NCBI GenBank assembly: GCA_049602155.1
Contig: JBMYRH010000001.1
Location: 124,001 to 188,000 of the forward strand
Source: JBMYRH01 sp049602155
GTDB taxonomy: Bacteria > Myxococcota_A > UBA9042 > PHBI01 > JBMYRH01
Direction: 5' to 3'
DNA length: 64,000 nt
The position numbers and the translations under genes were made by a program. The stretch's first letter is position 1, and every line of letters starts with the position of its first letter. The notes below the pieces were generated by a model. It made no database searches. It was not told the DNA's origin and saw only the letters and a list, made by a program, of their open reading frames with translations. Shown piece after piece: positions 29,074-37,979 of this stretch.

Positions 29074-29648
29074 GCAGAACGCGCCAATATGTGGTCACAG
29101 TTGGGGGAGACACCCCGCGCGCCGTGACGCTCAAGTTCAATGACTCCACCCAGAGTTGGTCCGCTGAGACCGACGGCAAGCAGGTGCAAGTCCGCTTGGC
29201 GGAGGTCTCACCCGACGGCGCAGTGCGTGTCGAGATCGACAACGAGATCATCAACTTAAGGATGGTCTCCACACCCGAGGGGGAGACGATGCTCTCCCCG
29301 CTGCGTTCGGATGGAGGCGTCGGGGTTCCCGTACGTGTCCGCTCTGACGGAGACTTGATGCTCGGTGTCGCCAGCGGCCCTTCAGAGCCCCCAGCGGCAG
29401 ATCCTGAGGTGAAGGCCCCTATCACGGGTGTCGTACTCAAGGTCATGACCACTCTCGGTCAGGCCGTCAGCGCAGGGGAGCCCTTGGTCGTCCTCGAAGC
29501 CATGAAGATGGAGACCTCCCTCACGAGCCCCTGCGACGGTGTGGTCTCGGCATTACACGTCGCGCCCGGCGCTCAAGTACGGACCGGTGAAGTGCTGGTT
29601 GAGGTCAGTTCCGAGACGAGTCATCCCGCGACGTCCAAGCCCGCCTGA
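29070..29648 (+). CDS. Biotin carboxyl carrier protein of an acyl-CoA carboxylase
   Basis: 192 residues from GTG 29070, which overlaps the synthase stop as GTGA; an in-frame ATG at 29058 would add four residues. The C-terminal biotinyl domain (about 112-185) carries VLEAMKMETS with the biotin-accepting Lys146, preceded by KAPITGVVLKV and followed by GEVLVEV. The first 110 residues form a beta-rich region like the linker/BT region of propionyl- or methylcrotonyl-CoA carboxylase alpha chains, but no biotin carboxylase domain is attached. Placed between the synthase and the carboxyltransferase, it probably helps make malonyl- or methylmalonyl-CoA extender units. The matching biotin carboxylase is not in this window. 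Confidence 0.92.
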   Translation: MSRTRQYVVTVGGDTPRAVTLKFNDSTQSWSAETDGKQVQVRLAEVSPDGAVRVEIDNEIINLRMVSTPEGETMLSPLRSDGGVGVPVRVRSDGDLMLGVASGPSEPPAADPEVKAPITGVVLKVMTTLGQAVSAGEPLVVLEAMKMETSLTSPCDGVVSALHVAPGAQVRTGEVLVEVSSETSHPATSKPA

Positions 29649-29676
29649 GCGAGCTGACGCGCAAGAGGAGAAGAAC

Positions 29677-31209
29677 ATGAGCAGCGCAACTGTGCCCCCG
29701 TCGGCCGCCTCCGAGCGACCGGCTGATGCCGAGCTAGAGGTCCTGCAGTCCAAGCGCGTGAGTGTCGCCCGAGCGCGCCTCGCCGCCCTCTTCGATGCAG
29801 GGTCCTTCGATGAGATCGGAGACCGCGTCCTTCACCGCTGTGACCGCTTCGGCCTGGATAAGCGCCGCACCCCCGGTGACGGCGTCGTCACTGGCGTCGG
29901 CACAGTCGAGGGTCGGACCGTCTACGCGTTCGCGCAGGACAAGACCGTGCTGGGTGGCTCGCTGGGAGAGGCCCACGCGCTCAAGATCGCGCGCCTTCAA
30001 GACTTGGCGGCGCAGGCTGGGGCACCCTTCGTGGCGATCAACGACTCTGGTGGCGCACGTATCCAAGAGGGGGTCGCCTCTCTTGCAGGGTATGGCGAGA
30101 TCTTCACACGCAACGTCCGAAACTCAGGGGTCATCCCGCAGATCTCGGTGATCTGTGGTCCTTGTGCCGGCGGCGCAGTGTACTCTCCGGCCCTGACCGA
30201 CTTTGTCTTCATGGTCGATGGTTCGAGCTATATGTTCCTCACGGGTCCGAAGGTCGTGAAGACCGTGACCTTCGAGGACGTGACCGTGGAGGAGCTCGGC
30301 GGTGGCCGGACGCACGCGAGCAAGACAGGGGTCACCCAGTTCCTTTACCCCACAGATCTAGAGGCCCTCGCGGGGGTCCGAAAGCTCCTCAGCTACCTGC
30401 CTCAGAACTGGCGTGAGCGCGCACCATTCGTTGAAAGCAGTGACCCGATTGATCGCCTCTGCCCGGACCTTGAGGAGATCTTCCCGGACTCCCCCCGTAC
30501 GCCCTATGACGTGCGCGCGCTCCTGGCGACGATCATCGACCACGACAGCTTCATGGAGGTCCACGAGAACTGGGCGCAGAACATCGTCGTCGGCTTCGCT
30601 CGCTTGGGTGGACGCTCGGTAGGCATCATCGCCAACCAGCCCCTTCAGCAGGCGGGCTGCCTGGATATCGACGCCTCTCGAAAGGGCGCGCGCTTCATCC
30701 GCACATGTAACGCCTTCAACATCCCCCTCGTCTCCATCGTGGACGTCCCCGGCTTCTTGCCTGGGTGTGACCAAGAGCACCAGGGGGTGATCGATCACGG
30801 CGCGAAGCTGCTCTACGCCTACTGCGAAGCGACAGTTCCCAAGCTGAGCGTCATCACACGGAAATCCTATGGCGGTGCCTACATCGTGATGTCCTCCAAG
30901 CACGTCGGAGGGGACATCAACTTCGCGTGGCCGTCAGCGCAGATCGCCGTCATGGGCGCGAAGGGCGCAGTGGAGGTCCTCTTCCGTCGAAAGGCCAAGG
31001 AGGCCGACGATCCTCAAGCCGTCTTAGACGCGGCTGAGAAAGAGTACGAGGAGGCATTCCTGACCCCTGCTCAGGCGGCTGGCCTCGGCTACATCGACGA
31101 TGTCATCGAGCCCACGGAGACGCGCCGTAAGCTGGCCAGGTTCCTCATGCGCCTCGAGACCAAGGCCATGCAGAACCCGCCTCGCCATAACGGCAATATT
31201 CCTACCTAA
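29677..31209 (+). CDS. Acyl-CoA carboxylase carboxyltransferase subunit (PccB/AccD5-type)
   Basis: 510 residues. ATG 29677 is chosen for its AGAGGAG site; an earlier in-frame start overlaps the carrier gene without one. The N- and C-terminal crotonase-like halves are complete. The N-terminal CoA-binding part shows INDSGGARIQEGVASLAGYG and GPCAGGAVYSPALTDFVFMV. The C-terminal carboxybiotin part shows VDVPGFLPGCDQEHQGVIDH and SYGGAYIVMSSKHVGGDINF. Length and motifs match propionyl/acetyl-CoA carboxylase beta chains. It transfers CO2 from biotin on the carrier protein to acetyl- or propionyl-CoA. Sequence alone does not settle the choice between these substrates. It is the last gene of the synthase operon and converges on the RND pump gene with nine bases between. 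Confidence 0.95.
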   Translation: MSSATVPPSAASERPADAELEVLQSKRVSVARARLAALFDAGSFDEIGDRVLHRCDRFGLDKRRTPGDGVVTGVGTVEGRTVYAFAQDKTVLGGSLGEAHALKIARLQDLAAQAGAPFVAINDSGGARIQEGVASLAGYGEIFTRNVRNSGVIPQISVICGPCAGGAVYSPALTDFVFMVDGSSYMFLTGPKVVKTVTFEDVTVEELGGGRTHASKTGVTQFLYPTDLEALAGVRKLLSYLPQNWRERAPFVESSDPIDRLCPDLEEIFPDSPRTPYDVRALLATIIDHDSFMEVHENWAQNIVVGFARLGGRSVGIIANQPLQQAGCLDIDASRKGARFIRTCNAFNIPLVSIVDVPGFLPGCDQEHQGVIDHGAKLLYAYCEATVPKLSVITRKSYGGAYIVMSSKHVGGDINFAWPSAQIAVMGAKGAVEVLFRRKAKEADDPQAVLDAAEKEYEEAFLTPAQAAGLGYIDDVIEPTETRRKLARFLMRLETKAMQNPPRHNGNIPT

Positions 31210-31218
31210 AGCGCTGCC

Positions 31219-34200
31219 TTACGCAGGCGCTGACGACGCCTCTTGCTCTGCGGCCGGGGTGTCCTCGGACGCCACCTCATCCCTAAAGCCAAGTAGCCAG
31301 CGTAGGTCCTCCACCACGAGGTAAAACGATGGCACGAGCCCTAAGACGATGAAGGTGACGAAGAGCACGCCGTAGCCAAGGCTGACCGCCATTGGGACCA
31401 GAAACCTCGCCTGCACAGACGTCTCGAAGATCATCGGCAAGAGCCCAAAGAAGGTCGTCAGAGAGGTCAGCAAGATCGGCCTAAAGCGCCGGATCGATGC
31501 GCTACAGACAGAGTCGAACGCAGACTCCCCACGTTGACGGGCGCGGTTGGCGGCGACAATCAGCACCAAGGAGTCGTTCACGACCACCCCGCTGAGGGCC
31601 ACGATACCGAACATGCTGATGATGGAGAGTTCGAAGCCCATCACGATGTGCCCTACCACCGCTCCGACCAAGCCGAACGGGATGGCGGCCATCACGATGA
31701 GGGGCTGGAAGATGTAGCTCCTGAAGGGCACCGCGAGGAGCGCGAGGATCACCATCATCGCGACCAAGTAACCGGTGCCGAGCGCGCGAAGCGTGTCGCG
31801 CTGTGAGCGCTGCTCACCCTCAAGCGACCAGCTCAGCCCCGGGAACTCTGCTTGCAGGGCAGGCAACGTATCCTTTTGGAGCGAGGCCAAGATCTTCCCC
31901 GCGTTGGCCACCTTCTCGTCCACGTCGGCCGTGACGTTGATACGACGGCGACCGTCGGTACGGTTGATGGTCATGTCGGCGCGCCCACGAGTCACTCGCG
32001 CAGCGACCCCGAGGGGAATCTCTCCTCCGTCCGGGGTCCGGATCAACAGTGACTCCACATCGTGCTCCGACTGACGCTCCTCTAGCGGGCGTCGCACATA
32101 GACGCGGATCTCATCGCGACCTCGTTGTTGGCGCAGCGCCTGGGCGCCAAAGAAGGCGTTACGCGCCTGCCGTGCGACGTTCTGAGAGGTCAAGCCCAGG
32201 CTCCTGGCCTCTTGTGTCAGCTCAAAGTTGAGCTGGGGCTTCCCCTCGGAGAACCCCGTGTCCAGGTCCGTGACCCCAGCGTAGGTCTCGAGTGCGGTCG
32301 CTACGCGCTGTGAGGCACGCTGAAGCACGCGAACATCTCGGTGACTGAGTTGGACATCGATGGGGCTCCCCGCCCCGCCACCGATGGTCGCCTTGAAGGT
32401 CAGGAGATCGACCCCTGCGATCTCCCCGGCCATCTCACGCCAACGTGTCGCGAACTGCTGCGCAGAGAACTGTCGGTCTTTGCTGGGGACGAGGCGCACT
32501 TGAACGGTCGTCAAGTGGGCCCCGGGCTCGTCTCGCACCATGCCGGCCGGTCCCCCACCAGGGATCCCCTTGCCCAACTGGGAGTAAATGCCGCGTTCGA
32601 CCTTCTCTCCGCCCCCCAACTCAGTCAACGCTGCCCGCGCCGCCGCGATCAGGCGCGACTGCACCTCCTCGGTGCGCTCCACCGGTGAGCCATAGGGGAG
32701 CAAGGCCTTTGACACCACCCGGTCCGACTCGATACGCGGCATAAAGGAGAAGTCCATCCGACCGCCCGCGATGTAACCCACGGTGACGATCAAGGTCGCT
32801 AGGCCGATGGCCGTCGTCAGATAGCGCGCGCGAAGCGACGCCTGGAGAAGGCGCTGATACGGCCCGCTGATGAAGCGCTCCAGCCCGCCCGAGACCGCCT
32901 GCTGAACTGTCGTAAGCACCCAGAGCACAGGCGAGAGCGGGATCTTCACGAGCGCGAGGAGCTTGAAGAGCAAGCCCGTCAGACCGAAGCGCTGCGGACG
33001 TGACTCATGAGCCAAGTGTGCGGGGAGGATGAAGAGCGACTCCACCAACGACAGCAGGAGCACGCTAATGACGATGACGGGGATCACCCCGAAGAGCTTG
33101 CCGGAGAAGCCTGGCACAAAGAGCATCGGCGTGAAGGCCACCACGGTGGTCAGAATCGAGAAGGTCACGGGCATCGCGACCTCCCGCGCACCCGCGATCG
33201 CCGCCACCCCAAACGGGAGCCCTCGCTGTCTCTTCGCGTAGATGTTCTCACCCACGACGATGGCGTCATCCACGACGATGCCGAGCGTCACGATGAATGC
33301 GAACATGGAGATCATGTTCATCGACACGCTGAAGGCGGGCATCAGCAGGATGGCCCCCATGAACGAGATCGGGATGCCAAGCGTCACCCAAAAGGCCAAG
33401 CCCGGCTTGAGAAAGAGGCCTAGGACGACAAGGACAAAGATCAGCCCCCAGAAGGCATTCCGCGTGAGCAACTCCATACGGTCGCGATAGATCTCCGACT
33501 GGTCAGAGACCACATCGACCTTCAGGCCTGGGGCCAAGTCTGCGGAGAACCTCTCTAGCTCATCTCGGACCGATGCGGCGACCTTGATCGGTGTCTGCGA
33601 ACCCACTCGAAAGGCCTTTACGATGATCGAGGGGCGCCCGTCGAAGCGCGCAGAGTCGTCCGACTCGGCGAAGCCGTCCTCTACCGTCGCGAGCTGACCC
33701 AGCCGCAGGACCACCCCCTCGGGCGTCTCAATGATGGGGATGTCCTCAAATTCATGTCCTTGGTCGCGCCGTTCATCCGTCCGTAAGAGCACCTCACCAC
33801 CGGAGGTCTTCACCGCCCCAGCGGGGAGCTGAATCGCGTTTTGCCGGATCTTCTGGGCCACCTGCCCCAAGGTGAGGCCATGGCGACGTAACGTCTGCTC
33901 AGGGATAGAGACGGAGATCTCCCGTGGCCGGACCCCGGACAGCTCCACCTGAGTCACCTCATCGCTCTGGAGCATCCTGTCGCGCAGCGACTCACCCAGC
34001 TCTCGGAGAGCCGCCTCACTGGCGGCCCCGTGAATGGCGACCGAGATCACCTCCCGCCGATTGGTCATCAGCGCAACAATGGGCCGCTCAGCGTCCTCCG
34101 GGAAGGAGCGGATCCGGTCGACTGCGTTCTTGATGTCCGACAGGGCCCTATCTTGGTCCGTCGAGGTCTCAAGCTCGGCATAAATGCCGGCGCTCCCCTC

Positions 34201-34509
34201 ACTCGCTGTCGAGACGACCTGCTTGATTCCATCGACCCCTCGGACCACCTCTTCGACAGAGAGGATGATGCCTTGCTCAACCTCTGCAGGGCTCGCCCCG
34301 GGGTACGGCACGCGGATCGTGACCCACTCCATATCGAACTCAGGGAAGACCTCTTCCTTCAGCTGAAAGCGCATCACGAGGCCACCCAAGATGATGACCA
34401 CCATCAAGATGTTGGCCGCTACAGGGTTGGAAGCCATCCAAGCGATAGGGCCCTTCCTTGAGAAGAAGGGCTCTTGCTCGGGCTGGTGCTCTGGAGGCAG
34501 CGACGTCAC
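31219..34509 (-). CDS. RND-family efflux transporter (AcrB/HAE1-like inner-membrane pump)
   Basis: 1,096 residues, normal for trimeric RND pumps. GTG 34509 overlaps the adaptor stop. TM1 (NPVAANILMVVIILGGLVM) is followed by a periplasmic porter loop, a bundle of helices, a second porter loop and the remaining helices. The proton-relay aspartate pair in TM4 is intact (TLGIVVDDAIVVGENIY). The C-terminal helix GVLFVTFIVLGLVPSFYLVV is typical. It exports hydrophobic or amphipathic compounds with the adaptor and outer-membrane factor encoded just upstream. It is the last gene of the tetR operon. Proximity to the lipid/polyketide synthase suggests product or by-product export, which is inference. 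Confidence 0.95.
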   Translation of the reverse strand: MTSLPPEHQPEQEPFFSRKGPIAWMASNPVAANILMVVIILGGLVMRFQLKEEVFPEFDMEWVTIRVPYPGASPAEVEQGIILSVEEVVRGVDGIKQVVSTASEGSAGIYAELETSTDQDRALSDIKNAVDRIRSFPEDAERPIVALMTNRREVISVAIHGAASEAALRELGESLRDRMLQSDEVTQVELSGVRPREISVSIPEQTLRRHGLTLGQVAQKIRQNAIQLPAGAVKTSGGEVLLRTDERRDQGHEFEDIPIIETPEGVVLRLGQLATVEDGFAESDDSARFDGRPSIIVKAFRVGSQTPIKVAASVRDELERFSADLAPGLKVDVVSDQSEIYRDRMELLTRNAFWGLIFVLVVLGLFLKPGLAFWVTLGIPISFMGAILLMPAFSVSMNMISMFAFIVTLGIVVDDAIVVGENIYAKRQRGLPFGVAAIAGAREVAMPVTFSILTTVVAFTPMLFVPGFSGKLFGVIPVIVISVLLLSLVESLFILPAHLAHESRPQRFGLTGLLFKLLALVKIPLSPVLWVLTTVQQAVSGGLERFISGPYQRLLQASLRARYLTTAIGLATLIVTVGYIAGGRMDFSFMPRIESDRVVSKALLPYGSPVERTEEVQSRLIAAARAALTELGGGEKVERGIYSQLGKGIPGGGPAGMVRDEPGAHLTTVQVRLVPSKDRQFSAQQFATRWREMAGEIAGVDLLTFKATIGGGAGSPIDVQLSHRDVRVLQRASQRVATALETYAGVTDLDTGFSEGKPQLNFELTQEARSLGLTSQNVARQARNAFFGAQALRQQRGRDEIRVYVRRPLEERQSEHDVESLLIRTPDGGEIPLGVAARVTRGRADMTINRTDGRRRINVTADVDEKVANAGKILASLQKDTLPALQAEFPGLSWSLEGEQRSQRDTLRALGTGYLVAMMVILALLAVPFRSYIFQPLIVMAAIPFGLVGAVVGHIVMGFELSIISMFGIVALSGVVVNDSLVLIVAANRARQRGESAFDSVCSASIRRFRPILLTSLTTFFGLLPMIFETSVQARFLVPMAVSLGYGVLFVTFIVLGLVPSFYLVVEDLRWLLGFRDEVASEDTPAAEQEASSAPA

Positions 34510-35846
34510 GGAGTCTCCTCCTCGTCGGGCGCGTCGACCTCTTCGCTCTCCTCATCGTCGGCGGCCGTATCATCCGCGGACGTATCCGCGTCGTCGCTGG
34601 CGGCCTCACCCGCCTCGCCGTCCGCGCCATCGGTTGCAGGGAGCGCGGGCTCTTTCGTGTCGACGCGCAGCGCCATCCCCTCGATCGGCGCCGCCAGTGG
34701 GGACTGAACGATCAGCTCACCCTCGAAGAGGCCGTCGGAGACCAAGACGCGGTCGCGCTCTCGCCAGACCACCGTCACCTCGCGGATGGCGAGACGTTTA
34801 TCCTCGGTGCTGACCCACACGTAGCGCCCATCGCGGAGCGCCTCTCGTGGGACAGCCACGACGTTTTCAAGGACAGTCCCTTCAAGCTTTACCGAGACGA
34901 AGGCCCCCGCGAGGAGCGGCAAGCGACGCTCCTCCACGTCCTTCGCCAGATCCATCGGGTCGTCGATCTGCACGATCAAGCGCGCCATGCGCCCCCGAGG
35001 ATCGAGCTCTCTCAATAAACGAAGTACGCGCCCCTCTCGCTCAATCGTCGCACCTGAGGCCGTCTTTTGGGAGACGATCGCGAGGCTCCCCTCGTCCTCA
35101 TCGGTGACGTTGTGCCCTGGGATCAGGAGGCGACTCAACGCGTCGACAGGCACAGAGACCTCGACCCAAGAGACGTCGGTGCCAGCCAGAGTCGCGAGCC
35201 GATATCCCGGCCCCACGATTTGCCCCACCTCGACCGCCTCCTCACGCACCACAGCGTTAAACGGCGCCGAGATCCGTGTCCGGTCGAGGCTCAACTGAGC
35301 GGTCTCTACCGCCCCACGAGCGGCCTGCACCCCTGCGCGCGCGGCCGCCACCTGGGGCTCTCTGAGGGCCAACGACTCATCCGCTCTGTCCATCATGACG
35401 AGCTCTTTCGCCATGGACTCCCACTCTTGCTCCGCGATGGCCTGACGGCCGTTCTCCACGCGGAGGTCGAGCCGGGCACGCGCGACCTGAGCTTGCTGGC
35501 GTTCCACTGCGAGTTCGTAATCCCTGGCGTCGATGGTCACCAAGACCTCTCCCTCGGAGATCAGCCCACCAGAAACCATGCCCGGGTGATGGTCAATGAT
35601 CGCCCCGCTGATCTGAGGCTGAACGACCAAGAGGTGCGCCGGGCGGACTGTCCCCATGGCGTCTAAGCTCAACGTTTGAGGCGCAAGCGTCGCCGTGATG
35701 ACCTCGACTAAGGGCGCCGCGACCGACCGGTCCGCGCGCTTGGCCTGTGGCTTCGACTGCACAAACTGAGCAGCGACACCAAGAGCGAGGCCAATGACAA
35801 CGATAGGCGCGATGGCGCGCACAGCGAAGGAGAGCAAGCGGTTCAT
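34506..35846 (-). CDS. RND periplasmic adaptor (membrane-fusion protein) with acidic tail
   Basis: 446 residues. An N-terminal membrane anchor (residues 8-28) is followed by the barrel-sandwich lipoyl half (VVQPQISGAIIDHHPGMVSG), a coiled-coil hairpin (about 110-200), the second lipoyl half (LSLDRTRISAPFNAVVREEA) and beta-barrel/membrane-proximal domains. Residues about 405-446 form an extra tail in which more than half of the residues are Asp or Glu, not a usual part of this family. The gene overlaps both neighbours by four bases. It bridges the pump to the outer-membrane factor. Confidence 0.93.
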   Translation of the reverse strand: MNRLLSFAVRAIAPIVVIGLALGVAAQFVQSKPQAKRADRSVAAPLVEVITATLAPQTLSLDAMGTVRPAHLLVVQPQISGAIIDHHPGMVSGGLISEGEVLVTIDARDYELAVERQQAQVARARLDLRVENGRQAIAEQEWESMAKELVMMDRADESLALREPQVAAARAGVQAARGAVETAQLSLDRTRISAPFNAVVREEAVEVGQIVGPGYRLATLAGTDVSWVEVSVPVDALSRLLIPGHNVTDEDEGSLAIVSQKTASGATIEREGRVLRLLRELDPRGRMARLIVQIDDPMDLAKDVEERRLPLLAGAFVSVKLEGTVLENVVAVPREALRDGRYVWVSTEDKRLAIREVTVVWRERDRVLVSDGLFEGELIVQSPLAAPIEGMALRVDTKEPALPATDGADGEAGEAASDDADTSADDTAADDEESEEVDAPDEEETP

Positions 35847-37321
35847 GGTGACTCCGTAGGCGCTGATTCCGAAGCGTCATGGGCCTTAAGTTCACCGGCC
35901 CAGGCACCGCCGAGGGCCCGATGAAGTTGGATGCGATAAGAGAGGCGCTGACGGCGCGCTGAGACCTCTCGGCGCTCCGCGGCCTGTAACGTCTGAAGCG
36001 CCCCAAGGACGGGTAAGTAATCGCTCAACCCAGAGACATAGCGGGCCTTTGCGTTTTGAAGGGTCTGCTTTGCCTGCTCGACGCTCCGCTGCAGGGCGAC
36101 CAAATGCTGCTCTTGGCGGGCCTCAAGTACGAGCGCATCTTCCACCTCTTTGAGGGCATCGAGTACGACCTGCCCAAAGGTGTTTACCCGCTCTTTCACG
36201 ACGGCCTGGGTTCGAGCGACCTCGGCAGACCGGCGTCCACCATCGAAGAGCGGCGCCACCAAGTTGGCCGCGAGGTTGTAGATCCAGCGCAGGAAGAAGG
36301 TGTCTATCGCGTCATCGGAGAAGCCTATGCGCCCCGACAACCGCAGAGCAGGGAACTGGTCCGCGATCGCCGCGCCGACCCTGTGATCGGCCGCGGTCAC
36401 TCGGAGCCGCGCAGCGCGGACGTCCGGGCGACGCGTCAACAAGGTGGTGGGGAGACCGGTGGCCGGCAAAGCGGGCGGTAAAGGAAGCTCCGCAGCCGGC
36501 ATGGTGATGTCTTGCTGAGGCGGCACCCCGATCAGGACCGCGAGCCGGGTCCTCAACGTCTCAAGCCGCCCCTCGATGAGCGGCAATTCCGACTCCATGC
36601 TCGAGACTTGCTGGCGCTGTTGTCGCACATCGATGGCCTGCACCATGCCCTGAGTGAAGCGGACCTCGACGAGTTCAAGCAGCGCATGGTTGGCAGCGAG
36701 CTGCTGTTGCAGCAAGGCGAGCAGCGCAGACTGCTCCGCCAACATAAACCACGTCTCCGCGACCTGAGCCGCCAGGGACACTGCGACGGCAGAGAGATCC
36801 TCACGCCCTGCCAGCTGGTCGTGGAGCGCTGCGTCCTCCATGGAGGCGATACGCCCCCAAAGGTCGGCCTCCCAAGAGGTCGACACCGTCAGCTGAACAT
36901 TTCCGGCGTCCTTGCTCTCGGTGGTCGTGGGGAGGGTGACATTGTCGAGCCCTTGAGAGACATCGATCGCCGACATGTCGGGTTGCTCGATATAGAACCG
37001 CTGACCCGATACCCCTAGCCCAGCCTCGAGCTGCGGCCAATAGGCCGAACCTTGCTTTCGGACGACCGCGATCCCCTGCTCTATCCGTGCCCAGGCAGCC
37101 CGAATGTTCAGGTTGTCCGAGAGCGCAGCGTCGATGGTCGTATTCAGCGCCTCGTCCGCGAAGCTCTCCCACCATCGGTCGGGGGCCTCAGCGTCTCCTC
37201 CGGTGTTCCGGAAGGACTCCGGGACCGTCAATGGCGGTGGCGGCTCGGCCTCAACCTGATGGAGACGACACCCCATCAACAGCGCCACAGATGCGCTCAA
37301 CCACAGTACCGAACGCTTCAT
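35843..37321 (-). CDS. Outer-membrane efflux lipoprotein (TolC/NodT family)
   Basis: 492 residues beginning with a lipoprotein signal (lipobox LLMGC). Two outer-membrane efflux-protein repeats follow: long helices with ALSDNLNIRAAWARIEQ, TRRPDVRAARLRVTAADHRV and ALKEVEDALVLEARQEQHL are characteristic of the NodT/OprM branch. It forms the trimeric exit duct for the adjacent RND pump. ATG 37321 overlaps the tetR stop (ATGA), and its own stop overlaps the adaptor start, so all four genes form one translationally coupled unit. Confidence 0.94.
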   Translation of the reverse strand: MKRSVLWLSASVALLMGCRLHQVEAEPPPPLTVPESFRNTGGDAEAPDRWWESFADEALNTTIDAALSDNLNIRAAWARIEQGIAVVRKQGSAYWPQLEAGLGVSGQRFYIEQPDMSAIDVSQGLDNVTLPTTTESKDAGNVQLTVSTSWEADLWGRIASMEDAALHDQLAGREDLSAVAVSLAAQVAETWFMLAEQSALLALLQQQLAANHALLELVEVRFTQGMVQAIDVRQQRQQVSSMESELPLIEGRLETLRTRLAVLIGVPPQQDITMPAAELPLPPALPATGLPTTLLTRRPDVRAARLRVTAADHRVGAAIADQFPALRLSGRIGFSDDAIDTFFLRWIYNLAANLVAPLFDGGRRSAEVARTQAVVKERVNTFGQVVLDALKEVEDALVLEARQEQHLVALQRSVEQAKQTLQNAKARYVSGLSDYLPVLGALQTLQAAERREVSARRQRLSYRIQLHRALGGAWAGELKAHDASESAPTESP

Positions 37322-37908
37322 GACAGGCGACTCCCAGTGACCAGCAGCGTCACCATGCCTCGAATTGTGCGTTCGGTCTCTTCTTTGCCGTGTACTTCAA
37401 AGCCCATGACCTCGAAGAAGACAAAATTGGCCAACGTACCGACCAGCATTCGAGCTGCGATCCGAGGCTCATCTGCGCGGAAGCGCTCCAGCTGAATCTC
37501 GCGACGCAGGAACTCTGTGACCCCATCGAGGAGGACCACAGGGGGCGCCTCGTTACTCTCAGCGAGGACAGAGAACGGGTCGATCCCAGAGGCGCGACGC
37601 AGCATGATGAGTCGAGGCAAAGCTACCCGAAAGTGCGCGACGAGCTCGTGGCCGATCTGCTCAAGGGCCTCTGAGAGGGGCGCTTCACCGGCCCGCTTAG
37701 GCCACGAACGGGCGAAGTCGGCCGAGGGCATCCCCATCGAGGCTGCGAACAGGGCCTCTTTGGTCCCAAAGCGCTTAAAGATGGTGCCCTCTGAGATACC
37801 GAGTGCCCGAGCGATGCGGTTGGTAGAGAGCTTGCACCCGTGCTCAAGGAAGAGCAGCCGTGCTTTCTCCACGATCTGCTCTGTCTGTATCGTCACCGGT
37901 CGTGCCAT
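37318..37908 (-). CDS. TetR/AcrR-family transcriptional regulator
   Basis: 196 residues from ATG 37908 (MARPVTIQTEQIVE), preferred over in-frame ATGs at 37926 and 37944, which have no ribosome-binding site either and add residues unusual for the family. The N-terminal helix-turn-helix (STNRIARALGISEGTIFKRF) is typical of TetR proteins; the C-terminal ligand-binding domain is variable. It is first in the efflux operon and should repress it until a ligand binds. A 20-base palindrome overlaps its start (37907-37926), suggesting autorepression. From the predicted promoter the mRNA would be nearly leaderless. It might also control the synthase operon. Confidence 0.93.
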   Translation of the reverse strand: MARPVTIQTEQIVEKARLLFLEHGCKLSTNRIARALGISEGTIFKRFGTKEALFAASMGMPSADFARSWPKRAGEAPLSEALEQIGHELVAHFRVALPRLIMLRRASGIDPFSVLAESNEAPPVVLLDGVTEFLRREIQLERFRADEPRIAARMLVGTLANFVFFEVMGFEVHGKEETERTIRGMVTLLVTGSRLS

Positions 37909-37944
37909 GAGTGAGTGCTTACTCATTAATAGGGGTTCGGTCAA
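37907..37944 (-). promoter_or_regulatory. Promoter and palindromic operator of the tetR efflux operon
   Basis: ATGAGTGAGTGCTTACTCAT at 37907-37926 is symmetrical at 16 of 20 positions. On the minus strand TTGACC (37944-37939), a 17-base spacer and TAAGCA (37921-37916) form a possible promoter whose -10 lies inside the palindrome, an ideal place for repression. The -10 match is weak. Confidence 0.6.
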
Positions 37945-37979
37945 CGCGATTCGACCGACTGGTCTGTCGTGACCTGTGT

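Noticed and set aside
31210..31231. Hairpin AGCGCTGCC...GGCGCT between the carboxyltransferase and RND genes as a terminator
   Set aside because: The stem is short with a bulge, has no T-tract on either strand and overlaps the pump's coding end; too weak to call.
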